Below, piece after piece: positions 21,560 to 31,155 of a stretch of DNA of 64,000 nt. This DNA is from Symbiodinium natans (taxonomy: Eukaryota; Sar; Dinophyceae; Suessiales; Symbiodiniaceae), in the NCBI GenBank assembly GCA_905221605.1, contig CAJNDS010002634.1:2096229-2160228 (forward strand), written 5' to 3'. A program made the translations under genes and the position numbers. Under the pieces are notes generated by a model. That model was not told the origin of the DNA, did no database searches, and worked only from the letters and a program-made list of their open reading frames with translations. The stretch's first letter is position 1. Each line of letters starts with the position of its first letter.

Positions 21560-22608
21560 GGTCCAACATCCAGGGCCTTGACAGGTACTAAAGCCGACGC
21601 GGTGGCAATAGTGTGTTCAATCTGTGCACCTGCAAGAAGCGGCCTGATGTGCAACGCGAATTCTTCAGCCAGGCATTGAGGGTACTTAGCCGTCTTACGA
21701 CTTTTGAACGAGCCATCACTCTCACGTCCCTGCACGGACTCATGTGCATTGCGTCCGTGTTGACACGTCTGGCCCATCACGGACAGGGCTTGAAAGCTCG
21801 ATGCAAACAACCAAGTTTTTGCCCAGTTCTCCCCAAATGCACAGGCCGGGAGGACAATGAGGGCTGTGGACCCACAGTGCAACCAGCCTTGAACGCACGA
21901 TTCATCCCAGGACATAGCACCTGAAGGTTGCTCCAAATGGCCATGGCCCCCGGCCCCATGGACTGCTTGAAGACATTTGCACGCCCTGAAAAGCATCTCG
22001 TGACTTGTTTGTATACGAGCCTGAGCTGATGGGGGTAGATTCTCCAGGCCCCCTAGCTGGGTTGGTGTGCGGATGGCAAAGGGCGGACCTCCAAAGAGTT
22101 TCAGGCGGGAGTATTCCGAGCAGCAAGGGGATGCCGCACAATACCCCACAACACCTGAGCCACAGATGAACAAGAGCTGCTCGAAAAAGGTATTATCGAG
22201 AATGTCCATGCTGCTATCCAACAGGAAATCAACTGCAAGTGTTGGGAAGCCTAACTCCTGCACCGCTGAAGATAGAGGCTTCTCCGCGCCCGAACAAATG
22301 TCCAGGAAGATTCTTGAAGACTGCTGCAGCGCTGATTGAACTATGGCAGGCGAGGATGGTGGTGGGCGAGGTATTTGGGGCTGCAAGATCAAGCTGTGGT
22401 GAGCAAACCCTTTTGGAGAAGGCTTTCCCCAATTAACCCCGGAGCTAGGAACTGCCTGCTGAGTAGGAGGGCAATGGGCGGGTGTGGGAACCGGTGCTGG
22501 GGGCACGGTTCGTGGCTGGGGCCAAGGGAACCCCAAATCCCTAAGTGGATCACCTGACACGCCTGGGAGGGTAAAGGCCGTCAGCACCCATCTATCGCCA
22601 AATGCCAA
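21349..22608 (-). CDS. SAM-dependent DNA methyltransferase-like protein of element 1
   Basis: 419 codons. The N-terminal ~20 residues complete the oxygenase domain; a Pro-rich linker follows. The methyltransferase-like domain starts at residue 101: FLDICSGAEKPLSSAVQELG (motif I, F-x-D-x-C-S-G) and TLAVDF (acidic residue for the ribose), then YCAASPCCSEYS at 157-167 (motif IV-like S-P-C-C in place of P-P-C), and HLEQPSGAMSW (motif VI-like E-x-P). Later segments (PACAFGENWAKTWLFASS) match the truncated element at 31.7-33 kb, so they are part of the family. The closest fit is a cytosine-5-methyltransferase-like fold, but no target-recognition domain was identified. It overlaps the reverse transcriptase ORF. 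Confidence 0.62.
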   Translation of the reverse strand: MAFGDRWVLTAFTLPGVSGDPLRDLGFPWPQPRTVPPAPVPTPAHCPPTQQAVPSSGVNWGKPSPKGFAHHSLILQPQIPRPPPSSPAIVQSALQQSSRIFLDICSGAEKPLSSAVQELGFPTLAVDFLLDSSMDILDNTFFEQLLFICGSGVVGYCAASPCCSEYSRLKLFGGPPFAIRTPTQLGGLENLPPSAQARIQTSHEMLFRACKCLQAVHGAGGHGHLEQPSGAMSWDESCVQGWLHCGSTALIVLPACAFGENWAKTWLFASSFQALSVMGQTCQHGRNAHESVQGRESDGSFKSRKTAKYPQCLAEEFALHIRPLLAGAQIEHTIATASALVPVKALDVGPWVGQVATLVGIGVPHCARTSLKIFGHTFWGKFVTCRAPNACLLKPLGLIPNPFSPRRRCKMRAKTSSPA

Positions 22609-23489
22609 AGGTGCACGGGGAACTTAAATGGCGCGTGATGCGTTGTGACGATCTTGCCAGGGAGAGTCACCCCAAGCTTGGGGATGAACTGCGGCACAGT
22701 GCCTGCTTGATCCTCAACCCAAAGGCCTCCATCCGAGTACGAACCTATACCCACTGTCAAGTTTGATGACCCCGGCAAATTTGCTGTGTCCTTGTGCGGG
22801 GACGTCAAGATGTTCCTGCTGACACACAAGGCATTCCAAGTCTCACCTGGGAACAGTTGGCACAGGAAACCATTAAGGCTTGCACACAATTGTGGGAGTG
22901 CATCTGTAACTGATGAGTGGGCCGAAGGATTCCCTAGGCGCACCCCAAAGTTCCAGTATCCTGATTCCCCCGGAGCCGCTGAAGTAACGCTCCTGGCAGG
23001 AAGCACGCGTGGAGGCCAAGAGGCTGAAAGCAATGCCTGAAGACAGGACTTAAAGTCGTGTATGCATGAAGAACCTTCTTCTGCGACATGTGTAACACCC
23101 ACCTGCCCGGGTGTTACCGCACCCCTGGAACGACCAGGTGTGTTGCACGTGACATCACCCAACACGGGTTGTGACGGGATGTTGCCCTGAGGACATTGCA
23201 GTGCTGGCGACGACACAGGCCCAGCGTTTGTCTCCAACAAGGAGACCGATTTCGGAATCACATTTACAGGCTCGGCTGGCCGAGCTGCCGGCTGGATATC
23301 ATACCCAGCAACACGATTTGCACCTGCCTGGTGCTTTGCTGAAAGAGGCTGTTGAGGTGATACTGACATACAAGGCGACGAAGGGTGTGACTGAACTGGC
23401 TCAGTGTGAGCTTGCAAAAGATGCGGGGCATCTGGGGGTGATACCTCTGTAGACTGCGAATCTGAATTCGGGAATTTTTGCCACGGCAC
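22545..23489 (-). pseudogene. 2OG-Fe(II) oxygenase-like domain of element 1
   Basis: This is the same frame as Gag, after one TGA. The first ~170 residues are Ser/Pro-rich linker. The folded part starts near NFGVRLGNPSAHSSVTDAL and contains PHKD at residues 231-234 (H-x-D metal motif), then NLTVGIGSYSDGGLWVE. The distal half is reached through a frameshift near 22.6 kb: HLWHLA/FGDRWVLTAFTLPG supplies the second His and the Arg expected to bind 2-oxoglutarate. The same motif string occurs in element 2 (PHRDSHN...GGGVWCE...WHMTEPWQGRRVVLVAY). The fold call is by motif. Substrate is unknown; a nucleic-acid base is one possibility, by analogy with the AlkB and TET/JBP families. Confidence 0.6.
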
Positions 23490-23504
23490 AAGGGTAGGTT
23501 CGAA

Positions 23505-24705
23505 TCAGTGAGGCGTCTGCTCATGCTGAGAGGCTGTGTGCGACTTGCTCCCGCACGCTGATCCATCCTGCTTGGGGTATGCACATGCATGAACAAAGGG
23601 GCAGGAGCCTCCCCTTGTGCAGCGGCCAATCTGCCACTGGACACACAGCCCTTTCTTCTCAGATCCCACTTGGATCTCTTTCACGAAGGTGATGTGTCTC
23701 CCTGGAGCGCCCTTGGGCTTACCGCCCTTTTCCTTGCCCCGGCCCTTGCCTAGGCCTTTCCATTGACCAACCTGCTTGCCCTTGCCTTTGAGATCAGGGC
23801 CGCGGGGGATGAACAAGGCTTTCGGACGAGCCTGCAGCAAGGTGCTAAGCTCACCTCTGATTTCAGTGAACTCATGCAACGCGTCATTCAAGCTCCAAGC
23901 TTTCTCACTGACTAAAGAATGGATGCTCTGCCAAATCCGACAATCTGCCTGTTGCGCTTCTAGGATTGTCGGTGCACGCAGTCCTGATGCTGGGTCGAAA
24001 CGCTGGGACACAAGCTGGACAAACTTGCAGCTATAGGCTTTGAGGCGGGCAAGGTGAGCTGAGCCAACCATGGCTAACGCAACGTCATGCACTGCCAAGA
24101 TCCGCTGGATACCACTGATCCCCATATTGGCATCGGTCACTTCGATTGTAGGCGGATCATCAAGGAGCAAGCTGGAAAGACCCAGCATTTCGAGCTTGGG
24201 CTGTTTGTGGGGTCGGGCAATCAACAACTCCGAAGCTTTCTCTTCCGTCATGCGATGTTTCCAAGCTATCCATTTATACTCCGAACGTGCCTCTTGATGG
24301 GCTGCGAGGGAAATCAGCCTCAAAGAGGGTAGAGTAGATGGATTCAAGACCTCACTTGGGTAATTTGCAAGGAATTGGCGCTTCATGTCGGACAGCTTCG
24401 TGGATGCAATTTTGGGAGCAAAACTCTCTACCCATGTCTCCAAAGTAGGATCTGCGTTGACTGGGGCCGGTAGAGCACTAGAGGAACTGGATGCTTGCAT
24501 GCCCGCCCACGCTGCTTTGATTTGGGCTATCTGCAACCGAGACAAAATCTGACCTGGGAAGATCTCGGGGAGGGCTCCCTCAACTTCTGCCTGGGTTTCA
24601 ACGACGTGTTTGAAAGCCGAGGCTGTCCAGCCCCGTGGCCACTTTGATGACCTCTGCTGCCAAGCCTTCCTTCGCCAGTGCACTCTCCAACTCGGAGTCA
24701 GCCAT
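23505..24705 (-). CDS. Gag-like protein of element 1 with CCCH finger
   Basis: The best start is ATG at 24705 (MADSELESALAKEGLAAEV), followed by a frameshift near 24.63 kb into the main frame. The body is helical (EIFPGQILSRLQIAQIKAAW; LISLAAHQEARSEYKWIAW). A Gly/Lys-rich segment (GKGKQVGQWKGLGKGRGKEK) precedes a C-terminal zinc finger, CVQWQIGRCTRGGSCPFVH (C-x8-C-x5-C-x3-H), and a second Cys/His cluster. Position and nucleic-acid-binding finger indicate a Gag equivalent that packages element RNA. It ends with TGA at 23505-23507. The next ORF is in the same frame just downstream. Confidence 0.72.
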
Positions 24706-24719
24706 GTCAAGCAAAGATA

Positions 24720-25076
24720 ACGCAGGGCTAATGTTGGTGTTTAGCGCTAGAACAATACTTGATACCTAGATAGGATGATAGAGCTTTGTTCTCGTGAGCT
24801 AGATGATCATGCTAAGCAACAAATCTGAAATGTACGAAACTTCCAGGGCGTCGCCTGACCACCACGTGAAACCCTTGCAAGACGCAACGTCCCTAAAGAT
24901 CTTTCCCTTGGGGATTTGCTAGCCCAATCGAGCGCCTGCCTGCAGAAACACCCAGAGCATGTCAAGATCATAGCAGCAATCTAACCCTTGGTGAACATGT
25001 GCAACATGACAGCCTGCTGTTTCACTGATGCATACGCAAAACAACAACCACACTTTTCTGACACGAACATTGAAGC
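24720..25076 (-). other. Non-coding gap between recombinase and Gag in element 1
   Basis: About 360 bp with no convincing frame. Element 2 has a matching ~440-bp gap at 40716-41153, so a shared internal promoter, splice or processing region is possible. No specific motif was identified. Confidence 0.4.
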
Positions 25077-27107
25077 TCACTCCTCGGAACAACAAGATAA
25101 AGCTGCCAAGCATGCACCGCGTCTGCACAACCGACACGAAGATGGCACTGACGTGTGGATCATGAGCCGATCGGCCGGAAGAGTGGCACCACACTTTGCA
25201 CGCATATATGTGCCATTGACAAGTGTGCCTGACAAAGCATCTGAAGGGCAGAGCACATGCAACACCGCGGTGCAGGAGCCCAGCAAGAATTCATCGGGTT
25301 CACCTAGGTTGTGCTCTTCGGCCGGGGGTGCCGAAGGTTCCTCCTCGCTCTCATCTGAAGATCCTGGGTCAGAGTGATACACGAGATCTTTGTCCAGCGC
25401 CTCTATGTCTGGATCAGGGGTGACTAATTGATTTTCTGCGACCTCCCAACTCCCATTACTGCTTTGAAGCAAATCATCACTGCCATCAAGTTGAAACGAG
25501 AACCACTGGAAGGGTTCAAACTCGTAGTCCTTAGAGAAAGCTTCCGGTGGAACGTACGCTGGCGTCAAGGGCTGCTGCCCCCCTCTGTGCTGGGGGACCA
25601 AAAATCGGAAGCCTGTGCGGATGCTATCACGAATGCAAGATTGGCACCGAAGCATGCCATGAACATCGTCACGGGAATAAAGAGCGGAGCTGCTTATGCG
25701 GTGGTGCCCTTGACGTTTCCTATCAACCTCATCAACATTGACTTGAAGGGACATGGAAAGCATAGTGGCTTTGAGACTATGCACTGTGAAATTGAGGGGC
25801 GGTACCTCTGGTGGAGAGGACGCCCAAGGCATGAGGAGAAAATGCCTCAACCACCTCAGCGCCTCAGCATAGCTCATAGCTTGCAGGGGGAACATGAAGC
25901 TTTCGCCTTGCACTGCTGGAAGTAAGAACGATGGAAGCCACGATTCTGTGTGGTTTCGAACATGCATTGAAACAAGCCTGTCAAGGGCATGCAGCTGACC
26001 CAAGAATGCGTCCCGCGAGACAGAATACCTGACGCAAGGATGCCCCAGGGCTGCCCGGTGTGACATGTTTTGGTCGCATAACACGTACCACGAAGGACAT
26101 GCAAGTCAAAAGATAATGAACTCCACTCCACGCGTTGAAGATCTGCAAATCGCAATGAACCCCAGGCAGCAACCAAAAAACCACCAAGCACAACCACTTC
26201 AAGAAGTGACGCCTGCTTCATCAAGATGCGCCTTTCCCACAGCTGAAGCACCCAAGTGGGTAGTGGGAAACTCTCACGGCGTTCACGAGGAATTTTTGAC
26301 TTCAGAAAGGAACCAATCACTTTTTCGTACGCGCACGATAAGATTGTACATTCTGCGACTTTGCATAGCCAACGAAGTGCTTTGATTGTCATGCAACAGC
26401 TTGAACCCAGAGTAGGGTCTCCATGCTTCTCAAGGGACATGGTGACTAGTATGTCTGCCATCATAACACTATCAAGATTGCCAAAACAGAGGCCTAGCCC
26501 TTCAAGGTTCGCCACAAAGTGTGACCAAGCTGCCAGGTAACGGAGCACCGTGTTCGTGGCATACCCGGAAAGAATCCGCGAGGTGTGATGACTGGCAAAT
26601 TCGGAGCACTGGATCTGCTTGAACAATCCACTACAATCACCCATAAAAACAAGAACACCCCAAAATAGTGACAAGGCCATCTGGGAGAAACCTGCAATCT
26701 GCTGGAACTTGGGATGGTGGGGATCGGCCGCCTTTGCGGGCTTTCGCTTCGAGACAGCTTTCAAGAGGAACGATGAAGTACTCTGCTGCTGTTGGTTGGA
26801 CTCTACAGAGAACTGCCGAAACCTGGCAAAGTGCCTGGCTGATTCTTCTTCAGCATCAGAATCACAATCGCTCCTGCTGGACGTTGCAATTGGCAATAGG
26901 AACAGGCAGAGGTTGCCCGGCACGTGGAACTGGCTCAATGTGTCGTCCCTGGGAGTACAAAGGTTGGGCAAGACCTGCCGACGGCAGAGGGGGAGCGGTT
27001 CCTTTAGGTTTGTCAACTGGTAGCGCAAGCCCCCCCAGGGGTGGTGGTGCACACTTGCTCTTTGCCTTACTGAAATGCTTATCATCAGGATCCGTCGGGC
27101 GTTTCAT
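25077..27107 (-). pseudogene. Tyrosine recombinase of element 1 (frame-split)
   Basis: It reads from MKRPTDPDDKHFSKAKSK (start 27107), shifts frame near 26.88 kb into DCDSDAEEESARHFARF..., and carries a core-binding region (SGYATNTVLRYLAAWSHFV). The catalytic part follows: Arg in WGSLRFADLQRVEW, Lys in CYATKTCHTG, a second frameshift near 26.04 kb, then HSLKATMLS (H-x-x-K in place of H-x-x-R), QGHHR, and the nucleophile Tyr in LYSRDDV. An acidic tail follows, ending after a CGATLPADRLMIHT segment. Tyr recombinases replace integrase in DIRS/Ngaro elements. All catalytic residues are visible, but two frame breaks make this copy probably inactive. Confidence 0.82.
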
Positions 27108-27118
27108 CCTACAACCCT

Positions 27119-27424
27119 CTAGTCTTCAATCAAGCTTTGCCAAAAACCTGGAGGCCTTGGGAAGCTGGTCTGAACTGCACGCACAAGAAAGCTGAAGCAA
27201 CTCTCAAGGTGCAAGAGCCGAACAGAAAGGCAGCCGATGCTACTGGTGCCAGTATGGCCGCGCAGATCCCGACGGACCCTCTGATCTTCCTGCTCGATGC
27301 GATGCACACGCTCTTCCAAGACTGCAATGTGTGTGTGAAGGGCTTCCAACTGGCTCTGCAACTCGTGAACTCGAAGCTGCAACTGATCTGAAGAGGCGTC
27401 AAGCCCAGCACACGATGCTTCCAT
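27119..27424 (-). CDS. Small coiled-coil ORF at the 5' end of element 1
   Basis: 101 codons. Residues about 10-55 form a clear heptad pattern (SSDQLQLRVHELQSQLEAL, HIAVLEERVHRIEQEDQRV), predicting a coiled coil; the rest is hydrophobic. It is the first ORF after terminal repeat A1 and overlaps the start of the recombinase reading. It could be an oligomerising accessory protein, or the N terminus of the recombinase product separated by a frameshift. No known family name fits. Confidence 0.5.
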   Translation of the reverse strand: MEASCAGLDASSDQLQLRVHELQSQLEALHTHIAVLEERVHRIEQEDQRVRRDLRGHTGTSSIGCLSVRLLHLESCFSFLVRAVQTSFPRPPGFWQSLIED

Positions 27425-27571
27425 GCACTCACTTTGGAGTGAGCCCGCTCACCCCTGGAGCATCGTTGAAAATGAAAACTAGGCTGAATGCAAAGGTTGC
27501 CAAAACACAAACCAAGCACTTTGGGAAAACATGGATGAGAAGACTTCCCATAAAGAAAGCATGCCGTGGAC

Positions 27572-27664
27572 AAACTTGACTTTCTCGCTAGCAAGCACAA
27601 CTCTAGAGCCAAAATGACGCACGAACATAGTTTATAAAACATACATGAACAAGTACATGATACG
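27572..27664 (-). repeat. Terminal direct repeat A1 of element 1
   Basis: 93 bp matching 19068-19160 by eye without mismatch. It contains TCGCTAGCAAGCACAACT and, on the minus strand, CATTTTGGCTC. Confidence 0.95.
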
Positions 27665-27720
27665 GATCCATCGGGACATCATGCGCATCACCCTCGGGTG
27701 CGATCTGACCATCAGACGCT

Positions 27721-28158
27721 TCAGCTTAAAGTGAGTGATGCATCATTGTATGCGAATGTCAGCATGCTACGAACCGTATGCGGGTCGGAAACTGGCCCAG
27801 CCAGACCTCCATTAGCAGCTAACGATCCCACATCTTCTGCGTACTCTTCAAGGAACCACTTGCCTGCTCTCTCACACAAGGTTGTACGCTTCCAAAGCAC
27901 TTCAGTGAACGGGGCCAGTGTGGTGTCAACAAAATTATTGGTATGCGACTTCAGTACGTAGCACTCAGGGCCAACACGAGTCCATCCCCGCCTTGCATCC
28001 ATTGATGTGAGGCCTTCTTGCAATGCGACCTCAACTGCACGGATGCTTGGACCTGATGCACACACGGTGATGCCAGCTGCAGTGGAAATAGGGCAGACGG
28101 ACTGAGTGGAGCTTGATCCCTGCGGATCACACACTGCAACACCTCCTCCATTAGGCAT
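27721..28158 (-). pseudogene. Copia-like pol fragment downstream of the protease
   Basis: 145 codons. Its N terminus (GGGVAVCDPQGSSSTQS) repeats the end of the upstream frame (GEGVALCDPQGSSSTQS), so about 60 bp is duplicated (28099-28158 against 28217-28276). The body (DARRGWTRVGPECYVLKS, LCERAGKWFLEEYAEDV) looks like the spacer between protease and integrase. It ends about 57 bp before element 1's terminal repeat. Confidence 0.5.
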
Positions 28159-28170
28159 TAAAGATCGTTT

Positions 28171-29098
28171 TCAAATTATCTCAAGTAAGTGACCTACTGG
28201 TGTCCTGAAACACGGGGACTGAGTGGAGCTTGATCCCTGGGGATCACATAGTGCAACACCTTCTCCACTAGGCATGCCTTGCATTGAGCCTCGAACACGA
28301 TTCATGGCTCCACCGGTGGCACTGCAACTCAAGCCTTTCGCCTCGCTTTGACTCAGCAAGCGGATGGAACCTTGTGCACAAAACGACTGATGCCTGTACC
28401 CAATCGGAATGCTCGTACTTGCATCCGTCAAGCAAATGCCTTCACACTCAGGCTTCACGAACCATCCAGCTTTTGCAAGCTTACCTAGGCAAACCAAAGG
28501 ACTGGTAACCCCTGATACCACGAACCTCTCGTAGAACTTCAGTGGTCCTATGGTGACTTCAGCAATCCTCGTGTCTTGCACGCGTAGGGGATGACCCTGT
28601 GCATCAGTGTACTGGACGGATCGGGCATGGGGATCAGACACTCCTGCATTGGCGAAGGACAAGGGAAGAGCAGAGACATCTGCTCCAGAGTCCAGTATGA
28701 TGTCCACATTCCCTGACTGCAACACCTCAGGCACTTCTCGCACATGCTGATGCTGACACGTCAACATGCGAATTGCATAATCATCGGGCCAGTAGCCTGC
28801 TGCCACCTCATCTTGCATTCCGGACTCAAGATCACCCTCTGAAAGGTCATAAATCGTGAGATTCACTCGATCATCGTCATCCATGGTGTAGGCTTGTGTG
28901 CCGGAGAACGACACTCTCCGGACTGCGGCACTCTTGGCATTGGGATTCAAGGACGCTTGACTCAGGGCATTCAAGGACGATTGACTCGGGGCATTCACGT
29001 GGGAGCTCGAAGAAGATGCAGCTTCAGCTTGGGCGATTTGCTTTAGCTGGGGGCAATCACGCTTCCAGTGGCCGGATTGACCACAGTGCAGGCATGCG
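28171..29098 (-). pseudogene. Copia-like zinc knuckle and aspartic protease
   Basis: The frame contains the CCHC knuckle just upstream of MNAPSQSSLNALSQ. It then has an acidic linker and a retropepsin-like active site, NVDIILDSGADVSALP (D-S-G-A, flap region LRVQDTRIAEVTIGPLKF). It processes the Gag-Pol polyprotein in intact elements. The frame closes at 28171; a related fragment follows in another frame. Confidence 0.75.
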
Positions 29099-30413
29099 TC
29101 ACGACCTTTGCCTTGGCCTGGTCCACCTGATGCACCCTGCTTACCCCCACTTTTCTTACCCTTCTTAACTCCCTTAGGCCCTCCTTGACCCTTTTGGTGG
29201 TCCTTGCCTCCTCGTTTGCCTGCACCCCATTGACCCCTGCCACCTTTGCTGCCTCTGCCCTTTTTGCCATTTTTACCATCTCCATACTTGCCGCGCTTAC
29301 CATCTTACCACGTTTGCCACCCTTAGTCTCTTCATTAACCCGACTTATGTCCATTGGCGCTGGACCATTCGGATCAGCTGCATTGCTGGTTCCCAGCTCA
29401 AGGTGAACCCTGCTGTTCGACCAGGTGGTGGTCACGGACTCGTAATTCATCACGGCCTCACGTATGGTGTCATATGATGAAGATTCAGTCATTTGCAGCT
29501 GTATGTGTTGACGCAGGTGATTGGGCAACACACGCACAAGCACACCCATCTGCACGTCAGCACCTATTGCTGATCCAGATACCTTACGGTACTCATCCGA
29601 CACCCTTTCTAGAGCATTGACCTGCTCTCGGAAGCTTTTGTCTTTGGTGAAGGCTGGATATGACATGTAGGCACTAAGGAGTGCCAGGCTGCGTGCACGT
29701 GTGCGTGGGGCGTATACTGACTGCAGCTGCCTCCACAGCTCGAAGCCGTTCTGCTCAGGTATGGATCTTAATATGACAAGCGGGCGACCCTTGAGCAACC
29801 CTGAAAGGATCGCGTAAAGGCGTCGGGCACGGGGCTTGGTTGACTCAACCATGTCAGCGATGGTCACCACCACATGCGGACTGGTCTCTATGGTGGCTAG
29901 CTCCTCACCGTATTCAGGTTCTGCATAGATAAGCCATGATTTGAAGGAATGAGCGAACTCTTGCCATTTTGCAACGTCACTCTCATGTGAATCATTTCCC
30001 CCAAAACCTTCAGGATAACGCAACACCTTTGATGCATCACTGTAGCCTGCAAACTGTCTGTCACTCGCGGCACGCTGTGTGGCGGATGACATTTGCTGCA
30101 CCGCCTGTGCTGCACTATGCGCTGCCTGGCTGGCCGTTTGGATCAATGCAGCGACCTGACTCGGATCTGCGAGAACTACTTGGGGCTGTCCTTGCTGCAC
30201 ACCATCACTCGCTCCAATCTGGTGCATCTGAACATCTGGACCTGCTCCGGTCGGTGCGCCTGCTTCTGCTACGGTCTGACCTTGACCTGCAAGTTGGGCT
30301 TGTTGCTGGGCTTGCTGGGCTTGGTGGGCTGCCTGCTGCTGGGCAGCGTGCATTGCGGCTTGAGGATCCATTGTAGGAATGCTCGGACTTAGGGTGTGTA
30401 GGGGCTTCGGCAC
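29043..30413 (-). pseudogene. Copia-like Gag (frameshifted near its C terminus)
   Basis: A Gln/Ala-rich N terminus (residues about 12-120) precedes a Gag-type helical domain: EFAHSFKSWLIYAEPEYGEEL, LSGLLKGRPLVILRSIPEQ, GFELWRQLQSVYAPRTRARSL, FREQVNALERVSDEY, VRVLPNHLRQHIQLQM. After ETKGGKRGK a one-nucleotide loss near 29305 shifts the frame. In the restored reading the Gly/Lys-rich tail leads to the zinc knuckle C-L-H-C-G-Q-S-G-H-W-K-R-D-C (about 29045-29092), which is in the protease frame. In the annotated frame the tail is nonsense. Confidence 0.78.
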
Positions 30414-30448
30414 TTAGGGAACCACCTAGGGTACCCCAATGGGCCTAC

Positions 30449-30868
30449 CTAACCCACAACCCACACGCTGGGCTGACTCCTGCGAGTCACACACGCTGGC
30501 GGTTGGCTAGTCTCAAGAGAGGATCCCAAGGGACGATTGAACCGGGTCTCACCAACAGGTTGGTAGGGTGAGTCGCGTAGGATCACAAACACAGCAGACA
30601 AGAAGGGCTCAAGTAGACTATCTTCAGCACTCAGGACTTTGCAACCGTATGCAATGATCTTCGCTGCTGACTCGATCTGCTCAAGCTGGTCAGTGACACT
30701 CTTCCTCTTCTGCAGCTGCCGTCTCTCAAAGCTCAACTGACTCAACGTGGGTGTCTTCTCTTTACCCACTTGAAGCTCGATGTACCACTCGATGACAGTA
30801 GCTCTCAGCTTACGAAGAGTTGCAGGTCTATCCCAGTACACAAGCTTACACGCACCTTGGTCAGGCAA
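30449..30868 (-). other. Copia-like 5' leader, open but of uncertain coding status
   Basis: 139 open codons upstream of gag. The stretch 30520-30560 reads on the minus strand as TGGTGAGACCCGGTTCAATC, starting with TGG and resembling a tRNA acceptor/T-arm complement. This might be the primer-binding site just after a lost 5' LTR. A 55-bp tandem duplication lies just beyond (about 30887-30996). Confidence 0.35.
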
Positions 30869-30886
30869 CGGCGTGGTGTAAAGAGC

Positions 30887-30996
30887 GCGGAGGGCTATGG
30901 CTCAAAGCTACAGCTACCCCAGGCCCAACCTACACTACAGCACGGAGGGCTATGGCTCAAAGCTACAGCTACCCCAGGCCCAATCTACACTACAGC
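30887..30996 (+). repeat. 55-bp tandem duplication
   Basis: Two direct copies of a unit beginning CGGAGGGCTATGGCTCAAAG, with one visible mismatch (AACCTA/AATCTA). Confidence 0.9.
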
Positions 30997-31155
30997 AGAT
31001 AGGTTCCAGTCTGCACTCAGAGCACCGTCACCAAGGAAACCAAAGGAGTCCCTGGTCAGTAGTGCTCCGCTACCATGAGAATTTTCCTGATACTTTCAGA
31101 CGCCTGCCGGGATCACAACATACTGCACTGGAGATCACAACACAACATGACTTCT

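Larger units (their letters stand above)
19068..27664 (-). mobile_element. DIRS-like tyrosine-recombinase retroelement 1
   Basis: Identical 93-bp direct repeats (19068-19160 and 27572-27664, offset 8504 bp) bound a minus-strand coding block: coiled-coil ORF, tyrosine recombinase, Gag with CCCH finger, 2OG-Fe(II)-oxygenase-like domain, methyltransferase-like domain, reverse transcriptase, RNase H. There is no DDE integrase or LTR polypurine context. The Tyr recombinase with RT/RNase H is diagnostic of DIRS/Ngaro-type elements, although here the recombinase is first. No target-site duplication is seen. Several frameshifts are present. Confidence 0.88.
27665..30868 (-). mobile_element. Copia-like retrotransposon remnant (gag and protease)
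   Basis: Minus-strand leader, gag, CCHC knuckle and aspartic protease, then a short downstream fragment that stops exactly at the outer edge of element 1's terminal repeat. No integrase core or reverse transcriptase remains. The gag style (DUF4219/UBN2-like helical region) suggests Ty1/Copia rather than Gypsy. Confidence 0.7.
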
